Assembly: GCA_024404025.1 (NCBI GenBank)
Contig: JAKSQP010000003.1
Span: 95,338 to 159,337 of the forward strand
DNA: 64,000 bases
From: Clostridia bacterium
GTDB taxonomy: Bacteria; Bacillota; Clostridia; Oscillospirales; Acutalibacteraceae
Direction: 5' to 3'
This document shows, in pieces, positions 1 through 8,319 of this stretch. Position 1 is the stretch's first letter. Each line of letters opens with the position of its first letter. The notes beneath the pieces were generated by a model, which did not search any database, had not been told where the DNA came from, and worked only from the letters and a program-made list of their open reading frames with translations. The position numbers and the translations under genes are program-made.

Positions 1-378
1 AGCGCTCCCGCTTCGCAGTCAAATGCGGTTCACGCAAGAACTGACAGAGCGTCCGGCTCCAATGTTGTGAATATTTCTTCTTCAAAGAATGCCGGCGGCC
101 AGGCAAAGCCTCATGTTGTTTTTCAGAAGATAGATAAATTTGAAGAGGTTGGTGAGGTTGCTGATATTCTCAACGAAAAGAGAATTGTTATCCTCAATCT
201 CGAAACCTGCCCCAATGATGTTTCCCAGAGAATCATAGATTTCCTTTACGGTGTTGCTTATGCAAATCACGGCGATTTCAAAAAGGTTGCAGGCAGAGCT
301 TATATTATAACGCCTTATAATGTTCCCGTTTCGGGCGAGCTTCTTGATGAAATCAACGGCGCATCATTTGAACAGTAA
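1..378 (+). CDS. sepF: Cell division protein SepF, C-terminal part (5' end outside window)
   Basis: SepF tethers FtsZ filaments to the membrane during septum formation. The frame is already open at base 1, so the true start lies upstream; the GTG at 67 is internal. About 125 residues are visible: a Ser/Ala/Asn-rich linker and then the compact SepF domain. The domain begins near HVVFQKIDKFEEVGEVADIL and contains the characteristic LNLETCPNDVSQRIIDFLYG stretch. The protein ends in the usual place for the family, so only the N-terminal membrane-binding helix and linker are missing. It lies 27 bp upstream of divIVA, the classic Gram-positive sepF-(ylmH)-divIVA arrangement, although the YggT and YlmH genes often found between them are absent here. 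Confidence 0.93.
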   Translation, partial: SAPASQSNAVHARTDRASGSNVVNISSSKNAGGQAKPHVVFQKIDKFEEVGEVADILNEKRIVILNLETCPNDVSQRIIDFLYGVAYANHGDFKKVAGRAYIITPYNVPVSGELLDEINGASFEQ

Positions 379-405
379 TCATTACCGAGAGGACAGGTGA
401 ATATT

Positions 406-1593
406 ATGCTTAAAACCGAACAGATTCTTAACGCAAAATTTACTCCCGTCAGCAAGGGTACTTACAGCGCAGAGGAAGTGGACGCCTTCCTTAAGGTGGT
501 TGCCGAATCGTATGATCAGACGCAGAACGAAAAATCGGAGCTTATCAAAAAGATAAGCATTCTTGCCGATAAAATCGAAAGCTACAGAAACGATGAAGAA
601 GCAATCAAGCTTTCTCTTCTCGATGCTCATAAAATGGCCGAAAGCATCAACAGAAGTTCAAAAGAAAAATCTCAGGCTCTTATTGCCGATGCAGAAGAAA
701 AAGCAGCTCAGATAAAGGCTGCGGCAGATTATACCTGCACCCAGGAAATCAACGAAGCAAGAGAGCAGGCAAAAGCAATAGTCGATAATGCAAAAACAGC
801 CGTTTCGGCTCTTACTGAAAGAGCGCAGGCCGAAACGCAGAAATCAATTATTGCCGCCCAGCAGAAGGCAAAGGAAATCGTTGACGAGGCAAACGCAAGA
901 AGCAGCGAAATTATCGGAAACAGCAAGTCTGCTTTCCTTTATTATTCATCGGAGCTTGAAAAAATAAAAACAGAAACAGATAAATATAAAGCTACTATTG
1001 CGGCTCTCTGCAATAATCAGCTTGGCCTTATAAATTCAATTCCCGAAGTTGAATATGATGCTTCTGCTATCGGTGCAATTGCTGTTGAAGAAGCCGAACC
1101 GGTTGAAGAACCCGCTGCGGAAGAAATTGACGAAATCGCCGAAGAGGCAGAAGAAATCATTGAGCCCGCAGAAGAAATCATTGAAGAAGCAGCAGAAGAA
1201 ACTTTTGAAGAGGCGGTTGAAGAAGCTGCCGAAGAAACAGTTGAAGAAGCTGCGGAAGAAGTTGTTGAAGACGCAGCAGAGCCGGAGGAAGAAATAAAAG
1301 AAGAAGCTACCGGTTCCCTTGAGGATCTTCTTGATTTTCTCAATTCATCTGATGATGAAGCAATCGAAATCGAAGATATAGCTTCAGATCTTGATGATTT
1401 TCTTCCCGAATTAAATGCCGATGCCGAAGATGCTGATATTCCGGTAGCCGACGAAGCAGCGGATGACGATGATGATGATGATGACTTCACCTTTGATCCC
1501 AATTCACTTGATGGTATTGTTTTCGACGATAACAAGGATGAGGAAACGGATGAGGACATAACCTCATTATTCGGCTCACTTTTTGATGAATGA
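406..1593 (+). CDS. divIVA: DivIVA-family cell division/polar scaffold protein with long acidic tail
   Basis: DivIVA is a coiled-coil scaffold that recognises curved membrane at septa and poles. The N-terminal domain is recognisable (ILNAKFTPVSKGTYSAEEVD at about residues 6-25, the FxxxxxGYxxxEVD type of motif). A long Ala/Glu/Lys coiled coil follows to about residue 210. After that comes an extended acidic tail rich in AEE and EEA repeats (about 225-305) and Asp runs near residue 360. The start is placed at ATG 406 because AGGTGA (395-400) sits at proper spacing; an upstream GTG at 397 is inside that ribosome site. At about 395 residues it is longer than Bacillus DivIVA (about 165), mostly because of the tail. 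It follows sepF and precedes lspA by 12 bp, probably in one transcript. Confidence 0.9.
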   Translation: MLKTEQILNAKFTPVSKGTYSAEEVDAFLKVVAESYDQTQNEKSELIKKISILADKIESYRNDEEAIKLSLLDAHKMAESINRSSKEKSQALIADAEEKAAQIKAAADYTCTQEINEAREQAKAIVDNAKTAVSALTERAQAETQKSIIAAQQKAKEIVDEANARSSEIIGNSKSAFLYYSSELEKIKTETDKYKATIAALCNNQLGLINSIPEVEYDASAIGAIAVEEAEPVEEPAAEEIDEIAEEAEEIIEPAEEIIEEAAEETFEEAVEEAAEETVEEAAEEVVEDAAEPEEEIKEEATGSLEDLLDFLNSSDDEAIEIEDIASDLDDFLPELNADAEDADIPVADEAADDDDDDDDFTFDPNSLDGIVFDDNKDEETDEDITSLFGSLFDE

Positions 1594-1605
1594 TCGGTAA
1601 TAAAA

Positions 1606-2085
1606 ATGTTTCAGATTGTTTCGCTTATTGTTATTGCCGTTCTTGCGGCAATTGACCGGCTTACAAAATATCTGATTGTCACAACAGTTAAGGTCAACGG
1701 TCCTCTTGAATTGATTCCCGGTGTTCTTCGTTTCAGATATGTTGAAAACACAGGTGCGGCTTTCAGTTCGTTTTCGGATAATACTCTTCTGCTGACAGTT
1801 GTAACTTTGATCATCATTGCTGTTTGTCTTTTCTTTCTGATGAGCAGAAAAATCAATTCAAAATTTGCAGAAGTATGCCTTATCATCATTGTTGCCGGCG
1901 GAATCGGAAATATTATTGACCGGATCGCTTTCGGCTATGTTGTTGATTTTATTGAACCGCTGTTTGTTGATTTTGCGGTCTTCAATTTTGCGGACTGCTG
2001 CATAACCGTCGGAGCATTTATTCTTATCGGTTATGAAATTTATGACCTTATCAAAGGCAGAAATCAGAAGGAAAAAACAGAATGA
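1606..2085 (+). CDS. lspA: Lipoprotein signal peptidase (signal peptidase II)
   Basis: LspA is the membrane aspartyl protease that cuts the signal peptide from diacylglyceryl-modified prolipoproteins. The 159-residue length is normal and there are four hydrophobic membrane segments. Signature motifs are present: YVENTGAAFS near residue 45, GNIIDR with D105, VVDFI with D114 and FNFADC with D130. The last two aspartates correspond to the catalytic pair of the family. The gene follows divIVA by 12 bp and its stop overlaps the next start in an ATGA arrangement, so lspA and the pseudouridine synthase are translationally coupled. This lspA-rluD pairing is common in Firmicutes. The ribosome site is weak (CGGTAA). 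Confidence 0.95.
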   Translation: MFQIVSLIVIAVLAAIDRLTKYLIVTTVKVNGPLELIPGVLRFRYVENTGAAFSSFSDNTLLLTVVTLIIIAVCLFFLMSRKINSKFAEVCLIIIVAGGIGNIIDRIAFGYVVDFIEPLFVDFAVFNFADCCITVGAFILIGYEIYDLIKGRNQKEKTE

Positions 2086-3023
2086 CAGAAAAGATTTCCG
2101 CAATTGAATATAATGAGCTGATTTCAACGGTTATTGACGAGGAGCTTGCCGGCGAAAGAACGGATAAGATTCTTTCATTTCTTCTTCCGGATTATTCAAG
2201 GTCCTTTGTTCAGAAACTTTTTGAAGATGAGCTTGTAAGCATCGGCGGAAAAAAGCTTTCAAAGAGCTTCAGACCGAAATGCGGAGATAAAATAGAATTT
2301 GTTGTTCCCGAGCCTGCCGAGTTATCGCTTGAACCGGAAAATATTCCTCTTGATATAAGATATGAGGATAACGACCTGCTTGTTGTAAATAAACCAAGAG
2401 GAATGGTTGTTCACCCTGCGCCGGGCAATTACGGCGGAACTCTTGTCAATGCTCTTTTATGGCATTGCAGAGGTGAGCTTTCCGGAATCAACGGAATAAT
2501 CAGACCCGGCATTGTTCACAGAATTGATAAGGACACGAGCGGACTTCTGCTTGTTGCAAAAAATGATTCTTCTCATATTTCTCTTTCGGAGCAGATAAAA
2601 GCTCATTCGCTTCAGAGAGAATACAGAGCCGTTATTCACGGCCATCTGAAGGATCAGGAGGGAATAGTTGATGCTCCGATCGGCAGAAGCACGGATGACC
2701 GCAAAAAAATGTGCGTAACAGACAAAAATTCAAGAAATGCGGTTACACATTATAATGTAATTGAAGAATTCAAGGATTTTTCATTTATAAAATTAAGGCT
2801 TGAAACGGGCAGAACTCATCAGATCAGAGTTCACATGGCTTATCTCGGGCATCCCGTTGCGGGTGACCTGGTTTACGGCCCCAAAAACGGAGTGACTTAT
2901 TTAAAAGGTCAATGCCTTCACGCAGGAACGCTCGGATTTGTTCATCCCGTTTCAGGAGAAAATATTCTTGTTGAAGCAGAGCTTCCGGAATATTTTGTCG
3001 ATTTTTTAAGGAGAATAAAATAA
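2082..3023 (+). CDS. RluA/RluD-family 23S rRNA pseudouridine synthase
   Basis: This enzyme isomerises uridine to pseudouridine in large-subunit rRNA. The 313 residues hold an N-terminal S4 RNA-binding domain (about 20-75, with GERTDKILSFLLPDYSRSFV) and then the RluA catalytic domain. The catalytic motif HRIDKDTSG is at about 146-154, with D149 as the expected nucleophile. Family landmarks such as VVNKPRGMVVHPAPG and GRTHQIRVHMAYLGHPVAGD are intact. The start overlaps the lspA stop by 4 bp. It is most like RluD (YlyB in Bacillus), but the exact target uridines cannot be told from sequence alone. Confidence 0.94.
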   Translation: MTEKISAIEYNELISTVIDEELAGERTDKILSFLLPDYSRSFVQKLFEDELVSIGGKKLSKSFRPKCGDKIEFVVPEPAELSLEPENIPLDIRYEDNDLLVVNKPRGMVVHPAPGNYGGTLVNALLWHCRGELSGINGIIRPGIVHRIDKDTSGLLLVAKNDSSHISLSEQIKAHSLQREYRAVIHGHLKDQEGIVDAPIGRSTDDRKKMCVTDKNSRNAVTHYNVIEEFKDFSFIKLRLETGRTHQIRVHMAYLGHPVAGDLVYGPKNGVTYLKGQCLHAGTLGFVHPVSGENILVEAELPEYFVDFLRRIK

Positions 3024-3026
3024 TTA

Positions 3027-3863
3027 ATGGCAAAGGACGACCTTTTTGCGGGTTGGCTGGTTGCTTCGGATATCGACGGAACAATCAACAATAAAATTCG
3101 CCGTATGCCGAAGAAAAATAAGGATGCGATAGAAAATTTTGTTTCAAAAGGCGGAATTTTTACTCTTGCATCCGGTAGAAATCCGCAATCAATGAAAACG
3201 ATTTTTGATAAGCTTCCGATTAAAGGAACTCCCGCCGTTGTTATGAACGGCGCAGGAATTTATGATTATGAAAGCAATGAAATGCTTTATTTCTTTCCCA
3301 TGAGCGAAGAAGCGATGCGAATGGTCATCAATGCTTCAAAGCTTTTTCCATTAATTGATTTGCTTATAATAACAAAGGATATGATTTATGTAACGGGCGC
3401 AGGTTGGTTCGGAAAGGCATTTGTCAGATACGGCAGCCTCGATCACCGCTGCATCAGACATATTGAAGATGTGCCGAGAGAAAACTGGGGAAAAGTTGTT
3501 TTTTCGGGTTTGCCCTCTCACATCAGAAGGTTAAAGAAGCATTTTGAATCATTGAACGATCCGGATTTGTCAACCGTTTCCTCGTCAGTTGCAAGTTTTG
3601 AAATTCTTGCAAAGGGCGTTAACAAAGGAACGGCGCTGATGAAGATCGCCGATACTATGGGGATCCGGAAATCCCATGTCGGAGCAATCGGAGATTATTT
3701 CAATGATTATGATATGCTTAAATCAGTAGGTGTGCCGGCTTGCTGCGGTCAGGCTCCGTACGCAATGAAAAAAATTGCGGAATATGTGACCTGCCATTGC
3801 AACCGAGGCGCAGTAGCGGATTTTCTCGGATATATCCGCAACAAAGCAGAAATGAATTATTAA
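3027..3863 (+). CDS. Cof-type HAD-superfamily phosphatase
   Basis: This is a haloacid-dehalogenase phosphatase of the Cof/YidA subgroup (type IIB cap), which acts on small phosphorylated metabolites in the cytosol. Motif I is SDIDGT with nucleophile D15 and D17. The GVNKGTAL motif (K200) and the GDYFNDYDM motif (about 222-230, Mg-binding aspartates) are intact, and the length of 278 residues fits the family. The start at 3027 has AAGGAGAAT about 10 bp upstream and lies 3 bp after the rluD-like stop. It is followed within 16 bp by the transketolase genes. The substrate cannot be predicted; the neighbourhood would be compatible with sugar phosphate housekeeping. Confidence 0.88.
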   Translation: MAKDDLFAGWLVASDIDGTINNKIRRMPKKNKDAIENFVSKGGIFTLASGRNPQSMKTIFDKLPIKGTPAVVMNGAGIYDYESNEMLYFFPMSEEAMRMVINASKLFPLIDLLIITKDMIYVTGAGWFGKAFVRYGSLDHRCIRHIEDVPRENWGKVVFSGLPSHIRRLKKHFESLNDPDLSTVSSSVASFEILAKGVNKGTALMKIADTMGIRKSHVGAIGDYFNDYDMLKSVGVPACCGQAPYAMKKIAEYVTCHCNRGAVADFLGYIRNKAEMNY

Positions 3864-3879
3864 ACAGGAGGTGGCTGCA

Positions 3880-4722
3880 ATGGATGCAGTTATCAGAAAA
3901 CAGTTGAAAATCAAGGCCTGCAAAGCAAGAATGGGAATCATCGAAGGTGTTTTCAACGCAAAATCGGGTCATCCCGGCGGATCTCTTTCGTGCGTTGACA
4001 TTATCACTTATCTTTATTTCCATCACATGAATGTTGATGTTCAGAATCCCAAAATGGAAGATAGAGACAGATTTGTTCTTTCAAAGGGTCATGCAGCACC
4101 GGCGCTATATTCTGTTCTTGCTCTTAAGGGATTCTTCCCTGTTGAAGAGCTTAAAACCCTCAGAAAGAGCGATTCTATGCTTCAGGGTCATCCCAGCATC
4201 AAGTATACTCCCGGCGTTGATATGTGCACAGGCTCGCTCGGCCAGGGCATTTCAGCCGCTTGCGGTATGGCTCTCGGCGCAAAGCTTGCAGGCAAAAATT
4301 TCAGAGTTTATACCGTTCTCGGTGATGGTGAAATTCAGGAAGGCCAGGTTTGGGAAGCTGCAATGTATGCTTCATCAAAGGGTCTTGATAATCTCGTTGC
4401 AGTTGTTGATAACAACAATCTCCAGATAGACGGCAAAATCACGGAAGTCAATTCGCCTTATCCCATCGTTGAAAAGTTCAAAGCGTTCGGCTGGAATGTT
4501 ATTGAAATCTGCGCTCACAGCTTCGATGAAATTGATGCGGCGTTCAACGCTGCTGCCGAATTCAAAGGCAAACCCTCCGTTATTGTTGCAAAGAGCGTTA
4601 AGGGCAAAGGCGTTTCATTTATGGAAGATCAGGTCGGCTGGCACGGCACTGCACCGAATGCAGAGCAGTATGAGCAGGCTATGAATGAACTTAATCAGGC
4701 TCTTGCAGAGCTTGAAGCATAA
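3880..4722 (+). CDS. tktA: Transketolase, N-terminal (thiamine diphosphate-binding) subunit
   Basis: This is one half of a split transketolase, which moves two-carbon ketol units in the non-oxidative pentose phosphate pathway. The 280 residues match the first third of full-length transketolase. Visible landmarks are KSGHPGGSLS near residue 25, SKGHAAPALYSVL, the LGDGEIQEGQVWEAAMYAS thiamine diphosphate/Mg motif near 150, and VDNNNLQIDG. The ATG at 3880 is preferred because AGGAGG (3866-3871) lies 8 bp upstream; a GTG at 3871 overlaps the ribosome site. The C-terminal partner follows 20 bp downstream. Two-gene transketolases are usual in Clostridia. Confidence 0.94.
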   Translation: MDAVIRKQLKIKACKARMGIIEGVFNAKSGHPGGSLSCVDIITYLYFHHMNVDVQNPKMEDRDRFVLSKGHAAPALYSVLALKGFFPVEELKTLRKSDSMLQGHPSIKYTPGVDMCTGSLGQGISAACGMALGAKLAGKNFRVYTVLGDGEIQEGQVWEAAMYASSKGLDNLVAVVDNNNLQIDGKITEVNSPYPIVEKFKAFGWNVIEICAHSFDEIDAAFNAAAEFKGKPSVIVAKSVKGKGVSFMEDQVGWHGTAPNAEQYEQAMNELNQALAELEA

Positions 4723-4742
4723 GAAAGGATCGGTGAATTAAA

Positions 4743-5693
4743 ATGGCTGATATCATTAAAACCGCAACCCGTGATGCTTACGGAAAGGCTCTTGTTGAGC
4801 TCGGCGGTACTGACGATAAAGTAGTTGTTCTTGATGCCGACCTTGCAGCAGCTACCAAAACAGGTATGTTCAAAAAGGCATATCCCGAGAAGTTTTTTGA
4901 TTCCGGCATTGCAGAAAGCAATATGATGGGCGTTGCCGCAGGTCTTGCGACCGTTGGTTACACCGTTTTTGCAAGCACATTTGCAATGTTTGCCGCAGGC
5001 AGAGCCTTTGAGCAGGTCAGAAACTCCATCGGTTATCCCCATCTCAATGTTAAAATCGGCGCAACTCATGCCGGCATTTCCGTTGGCGAAGATGGCGCAA
5101 GCCATCAGTGCTGCGAAGACATTGCTCTTATGAGAACTATTCCCGGAATGGTTATCATCAATCCCGCAGATGATGTTGAAGCAAGAGCCGCAGTTCTTGC
5201 AGCTGCAAAATATGAAGGCCCCGTTTATATGAGATTCGGACGCCTTGCCGTTCCCAGAATTTATGATCCCGAAACCTATGAATTTGAAATCGGCAAGGCA
5301 GTTACGGTCTGCGAAGGAACGGATGTCACTATCTGCGCAACCGGTCTTCTTGTCAACGAAGCAATTGAAGCTCAGAAGCTTCTGGCTGCCGAAGGCATCA
5401 GCGCCGAAATCATTGATATTCATACAATTAAACCTATTGATAAGGATGCCATCCTTAAGTCAGCCGCAAAGACCGGAGCTGTTGTTACCGCAGAGGAACA
5501 CAGCATCATCGGCGGACTCGGCAGCGCAGTTGCAGAGGTCATCTGCGAAGGCGGCAAGCCCGTTCCCGTTGTCAGACTCGGCGTTAACGACGAATTCGGA
5601 AAATCAGGTCCTGCAGTTGAACTTCTTCATATTTACGGACTTGATGCACAGAATATAGTTGAGAAAGCAAAAAAAGCAATCTCAATGAAATAA
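4743..5693 (+). CDS. tktB: Transketolase, C-terminal (pyrimidine-binding and C) subunit
   Basis: This is the second half of the split transketolase, 316 residues, carrying the Pyr and C-terminal domains. Motifs include DADLAAATKTGMF, the GIAESNMMGVAAGLATVG segment (about 58-75, with the glutamate that activates the thiamine ring) and the TAEEHSIIGGLGSAVAE region of the C-terminal domain. The start at 4743 is preceded by an ATCGGTGA ribosome site. It is co-transcribed with the N-terminal subunit, and a hairpin terminator lies 10 bp after the stop. The neighbouring HAD phosphatase may be in the same transcript. Confidence 0.94.
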   Translation: MADIIKTATRDAYGKALVELGGTDDKVVVLDADLAAATKTGMFKKAYPEKFFDSGIAESNMMGVAAGLATVGYTVFASTFAMFAAGRAFEQVRNSIGYPHLNVKIGATHAGISVGEDGASHQCCEDIALMRTIPGMVIINPADDVEARAAVLAAAKYEGPVYMRFGRLAVPRIYDPETYEFEIGKAVTVCEGTDVTICATGLLVNEAIEAQKLLAAEGISAEIIDIHTIKPIDKDAILKSAAKTGAVVTAEEHSIIGGLGSAVAEVICEGGKPVPVVRLGVNDEFGKSGPAVELLHIYGLDAQNIVEKAKKAISMK

Positions 5694-5702
5694 GATGTTT
5701 TA

Positions 5703-5745
5703 CGGCGGCTGTTCCGTTCGGAGCAACCGCCGGTTAAGAATTTTT
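5703..5745 (+). terminator. Rho-independent terminator after the transketolase genes
   Basis: A 13-bp stem with one mismatch and one G-U pair (CGGCGG arm at 5703, CCGCCG arm ending 5732) encloses a GTTC loop. A T-rich tract follows at 5740-5745. It sits between the transketolase stop and the next start and overlaps nothing coding. The T-run is several bases away from the stem, so termination may be partial. Confidence 0.55.
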
Positions 5746-5759
5746 CAGGAGAATTTTTG

Positions 5760-7616
5760 ATGGAAAAAATCAAATTGTTTTTTCGGGAAAATTTAAAAAA
5801 AGTTCTCATAATATGCGCCTGCTTTGTCGCTTTTTTATTTGTGATTATTGTTTCCGTTCTGTTTATCAAGAGCTTTGATCCCTCAAATAACAGAATTCTC
5901 GTTTACGCCAAAGACGGAAGAAGCATTATAAGAATCAAGGATAAAGAAAGAATTATTTCTGACACCGGAGCAGCCGGTTTCAGATGTGATGAAAAAAATA
6001 AGCGGGTATTTTTCAGGGTTGCTTCTGCAAGCTCGCAGGATTTATATGATTTATATTATGTTGAAAATAAGAACGGAGAGATCACAAAGCCGAAGCTGAT
6101 TGATTTCGGCATCAAGGAGAATTACTCCGTTTCAGACGGTAAGGTTTATTACCTTAAAATAAATGAACACAGCCGGACATCGGATGGCTGTGTGTGCGAT
6201 GTTTCTGAAAATAAAATATCGGTTTTTTCGGATAATGTTAGCGAAATTATAACGCTCCGTGATTCCGAGAGATTTTATTTTACGAAAATGCATTCATTAA
6301 ATAAGGTTTTGTATAGCTTCGACAACGGCGAACCGAAAGAGATTTGCAGAGACCTTTTGACCTGCAAAGCCTATAATGATTGCGAAAGACCACACATTAT
6401 TTTTGAAAAGAAATCTGCAACTGATTCTTCGCTTATTGCGCTTTATGTTGCATATTCCGATGCGCTTCCTCAACTCATCAGCGATTCCGCCGTTAAGGTC
6501 ATGCTTGATGAATATGAGGCAGGCGGAAATCTGTATTATATGTCCTGCGTCAGCGAAAGTATTATGTGGACTTCCGTTATTTCGGATAATTTTGCATCTG
6601 ATGATGAAAAATTACAAAAACCTCAAAGAAGTGCTTTTTCGTCATTTTTCTCCGATTCTTCGGATTATAATGAGAAAACGGATGAATATAATAAAAAGCT
6701 TGCAAGAGATAAAATCAGAGAGGCTCTTAATCAGAATCTCAAAAACGGCTCGATAAATGTTCCGCTTTATACGGTCTTTTCCTATAATTCAAACGGCTCA
6801 ACAACCGTTGCTGTCAATGTTGACCCGAGCAGAATTTATTCATTTTCTCATTTCGGCTGTCCGAAGCTTGTTTATGAAAGAACAAGAGCTTCTTCAAGCG
6901 ACACGGATATTTCCGCCCTTGCGGTCATTGCCGAAAGCGGAGAGGTTGAGAATATTGTTGAGTATGCTCAATCCGTCATAAAAAATAGCGTTAAATCTTA
7001 CGGGGTTTCTCTTGCGGTCGGCAGCGAAACCGACAATAAGGGATATGTTTGCTATCCGCTTTCCGAATATACCGCATCCGGAACGCAGTTTGTTTTTTCT
7101 GCGGACGGAAGCAGGCTGTTTGCGTTCGTTAAAGGAAAAGAATCCGATAAGCTGAATATTTACACGAATTCTCTCGGCGTTTCGATGAAGCCCGGAGAGG
7201 GCAAAACGATCAGCACGGATATTTCCGCATATAAAATCAAGGATGATTCCATAATTTATATGAAGGCCGATGCCGGAAAAGGAAGCGGCGATGTTTTTGT
7301 TTTCAATGAAAACGGAAACACAAGACTTTCGGGCGGTGTGGGAGCTTTCTTCCTTGATTCCGAGAAGAACATTATTGTGCTGAAAAATTATAAATCCGAT
7401 GAAAATTTTTCGACCGTTGATCTTTATTTGTGCAATAACGGGGTTGAAAATCTGATAGGCAGTAATGTTATTGAATCTTCTTATGTTTTTGAAAAAAACG
7501 GTTATGCGGCATTCATCTGCAACACCGATTCGTGCAGAAGAGCGCTTTGCGTGAGCTGCAAAGGGAAAACCGTTGAGATATCAGAAAATGTCAGCGATAT
7601 TTTACTTTTTGTTTAA
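5760..7616 (+). CDS. Membrane-anchored protein of unknown function with large extracytoplasmic beta-rich domain
   Basis: I do not recognise this 618-residue protein. It has a short basic N-terminus, one strong membrane segment (about residues 14-37, LIICACFVAFLFVIIVSVLF) and then about 580 residues predicted to lie outside. The outer part alternates short beta-strand-like stretches with Gly/Asp/Asn turns (for example VYYLKIN, LYYMSC, IIYMKAD), as in YncE/DUF5050-type propellers, but no signature motif is visible. The start is ATG 5760 with CAGGAGAA upstream; the TTG at 5757 is not needed. It ends 15 bp before the start of the coiled-coil gene, so the two are probably co-transcribed. The position near division genes hints at a cell-envelope role, which is only inference. 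Confidence 0.6.
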   Translation: MEKIKLFFRENLKKVLIICACFVAFLFVIIVSVLFIKSFDPSNNRILVYAKDGRSIIRIKDKERIISDTGAAGFRCDEKNKRVFFRVASASSQDLYDLYYVENKNGEITKPKLIDFGIKENYSVSDGKVYYLKINEHSRTSDGCVCDVSENKISVFSDNVSEIITLRDSERFYFTKMHSLNKVLYSFDNGEPKEICRDLLTCKAYNDCERPHIIFEKKSATDSSLIALYVAYSDALPQLISDSAVKVMLDEYEAGGNLYYMSCVSESIMWTSVISDNFASDDEKLQKPQRSAFSSFFSDSSDYNEKTDEYNKKLARDKIREALNQNLKNGSINVPLYTVFSYNSNGSTTVAVNVDPSRIYSFSHFGCPKLVYERTRASSSDTDISALAVIAESGEVENIVEYAQSVIKNSVKSYGVSLAVGSETDNKGYVCYPLSEYTASGTQFVFSADGSRLFAFVKGKESDKLNIYTNSLGVSMKPGEGKTISTDISAYKIKDDSIIYMKADAGKGSGDVFVFNENGNTRLSGGVGAFFLDSEKNIIVLKNYKSDENFSTVDLYLCNNGVENLIGSNVIESSYVFEKNGYAAFICNTDSCRRALCVSCKGKTVEISENVSDILLFV

Positions 7617-7631
7617 TTGGAGGAAGTGGAA

Positions 7632-8315
7632 ATGAATATTGAAAGTGTTTTAAAAAAATCGGCATTCGGCGGATTTACAAAGGAAAGCGTTCTTGAGCTT
7701 GTTGAAATGCTTCAGAATGAAAATGTCAGGCTTTCAAAGAAGGCTAAAGAGAACGGAAAAGAAAAAGACGAACTTGAATATTATAAGAATCTTGCCGCCG
7801 AAAAAGAAAAAGAAATTGAAAGTTTGAATGAGAAAAATGCTTCTCTTGTTGAAGCGAATGCATCGTATGCTCTTAAAGAAGAGGAAACCTCATCAAACAG
7901 AGAAGAATACGAAAAGAAGCTTAATGAGCTGAAGGAAAGAACGGATGCCATTGAGAAGAAGTTTTTGATGCTCCAGGCTAAATATGATAAGGACAACGCT
8001 GCGGTCAACTATGAAGAAACGGCAAAGCAGCAGGCTGATTCAATCATTGCTTCGGTCAAAGAAGCGCTTAAAAACGCAATTGAAAAGATTTCCGCATCAA
8101 ATGACGAGCTTAAGGATTCAAACGCAAACCTTGCAAAGGCTTCGGAAAAGGTCGTTGAGGATGCCGATGCTCTTATCAGAAGCATAACCGAAATTTCAAA
8201 CAGTTTCGGTGAAGATGAAGCCGCTGAAGAAGAATCAGCAGATTTTGAAAACGATTTCAATTCAAAATTTGCGTCTGAAATTGCTCCCGAAATCAACTCT
8301 GATTTTGAAATCTGA
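7632..8315 (+). CDS. Coiled-coil protein, possibly DivIVA/GpsB-like
   Basis: This is a 227-residue soluble protein of unknown function, almost wholly predicted coiled coil (about 28-185) with Glu/Lys heptads. The N-terminus, with FGGFTKESVLELVEMLQNEN at about 12-31, resembles the short N-terminal membrane-curvature module of DivIVA/GpsB proteins followed by heptads. The C-terminus is acidic (EDEAAEEESADFEND), like the DivIVA in this window but shorter. The start is ATG 7632, with GGAGGAAG immediately upstream; the earlier TTG at 7617 precedes the ribosome site. It lies just downstream of the membrane-anchored protein and 4 bp before a fumarase-like gene. A cell-division or envelope scaffold is a reasonable but unproven guess. 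Confidence 0.6.
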   Translation: MNIESVLKKSAFGGFTKESVLELVEMLQNENVRLSKKAKENGKEKDELEYYKNLAAEKEKEIESLNEKNASLVEANASYALKEEETSSNREEYEKKLNELKERTDAIEKKFLMLQAKYDKDNAAVNYEETAKQQADSIIASVKEALKNAIEKISASNDELKDSNANLAKASEKVVEDADALIRSITEISNSFGEDEAAEEESADFENDFNSKFASEIAPEINSDFEI

Positions 8316-8319
8316 ACAG

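Noticed and set aside
1017..1559. Ser-rich open frame antisense to divIVA, and a Lys-rich frame at 1049-1297
   Set aside because: They mirror the Glu/Ala repeats of divIVA in other frames and have no ribosome site.
4695..5423. 242-codon open frame opposite the transketolase C-subunit
   Set aside because: Antisense shadow of a clearly coding gene; no family match and no ribosome site.
8209..8319. Upstream extension of the fumarase-type beta subunit
   Set aside because: Overlaps the coiled-coil gene in another frame and shows no conserved sequence before ATG 8320.
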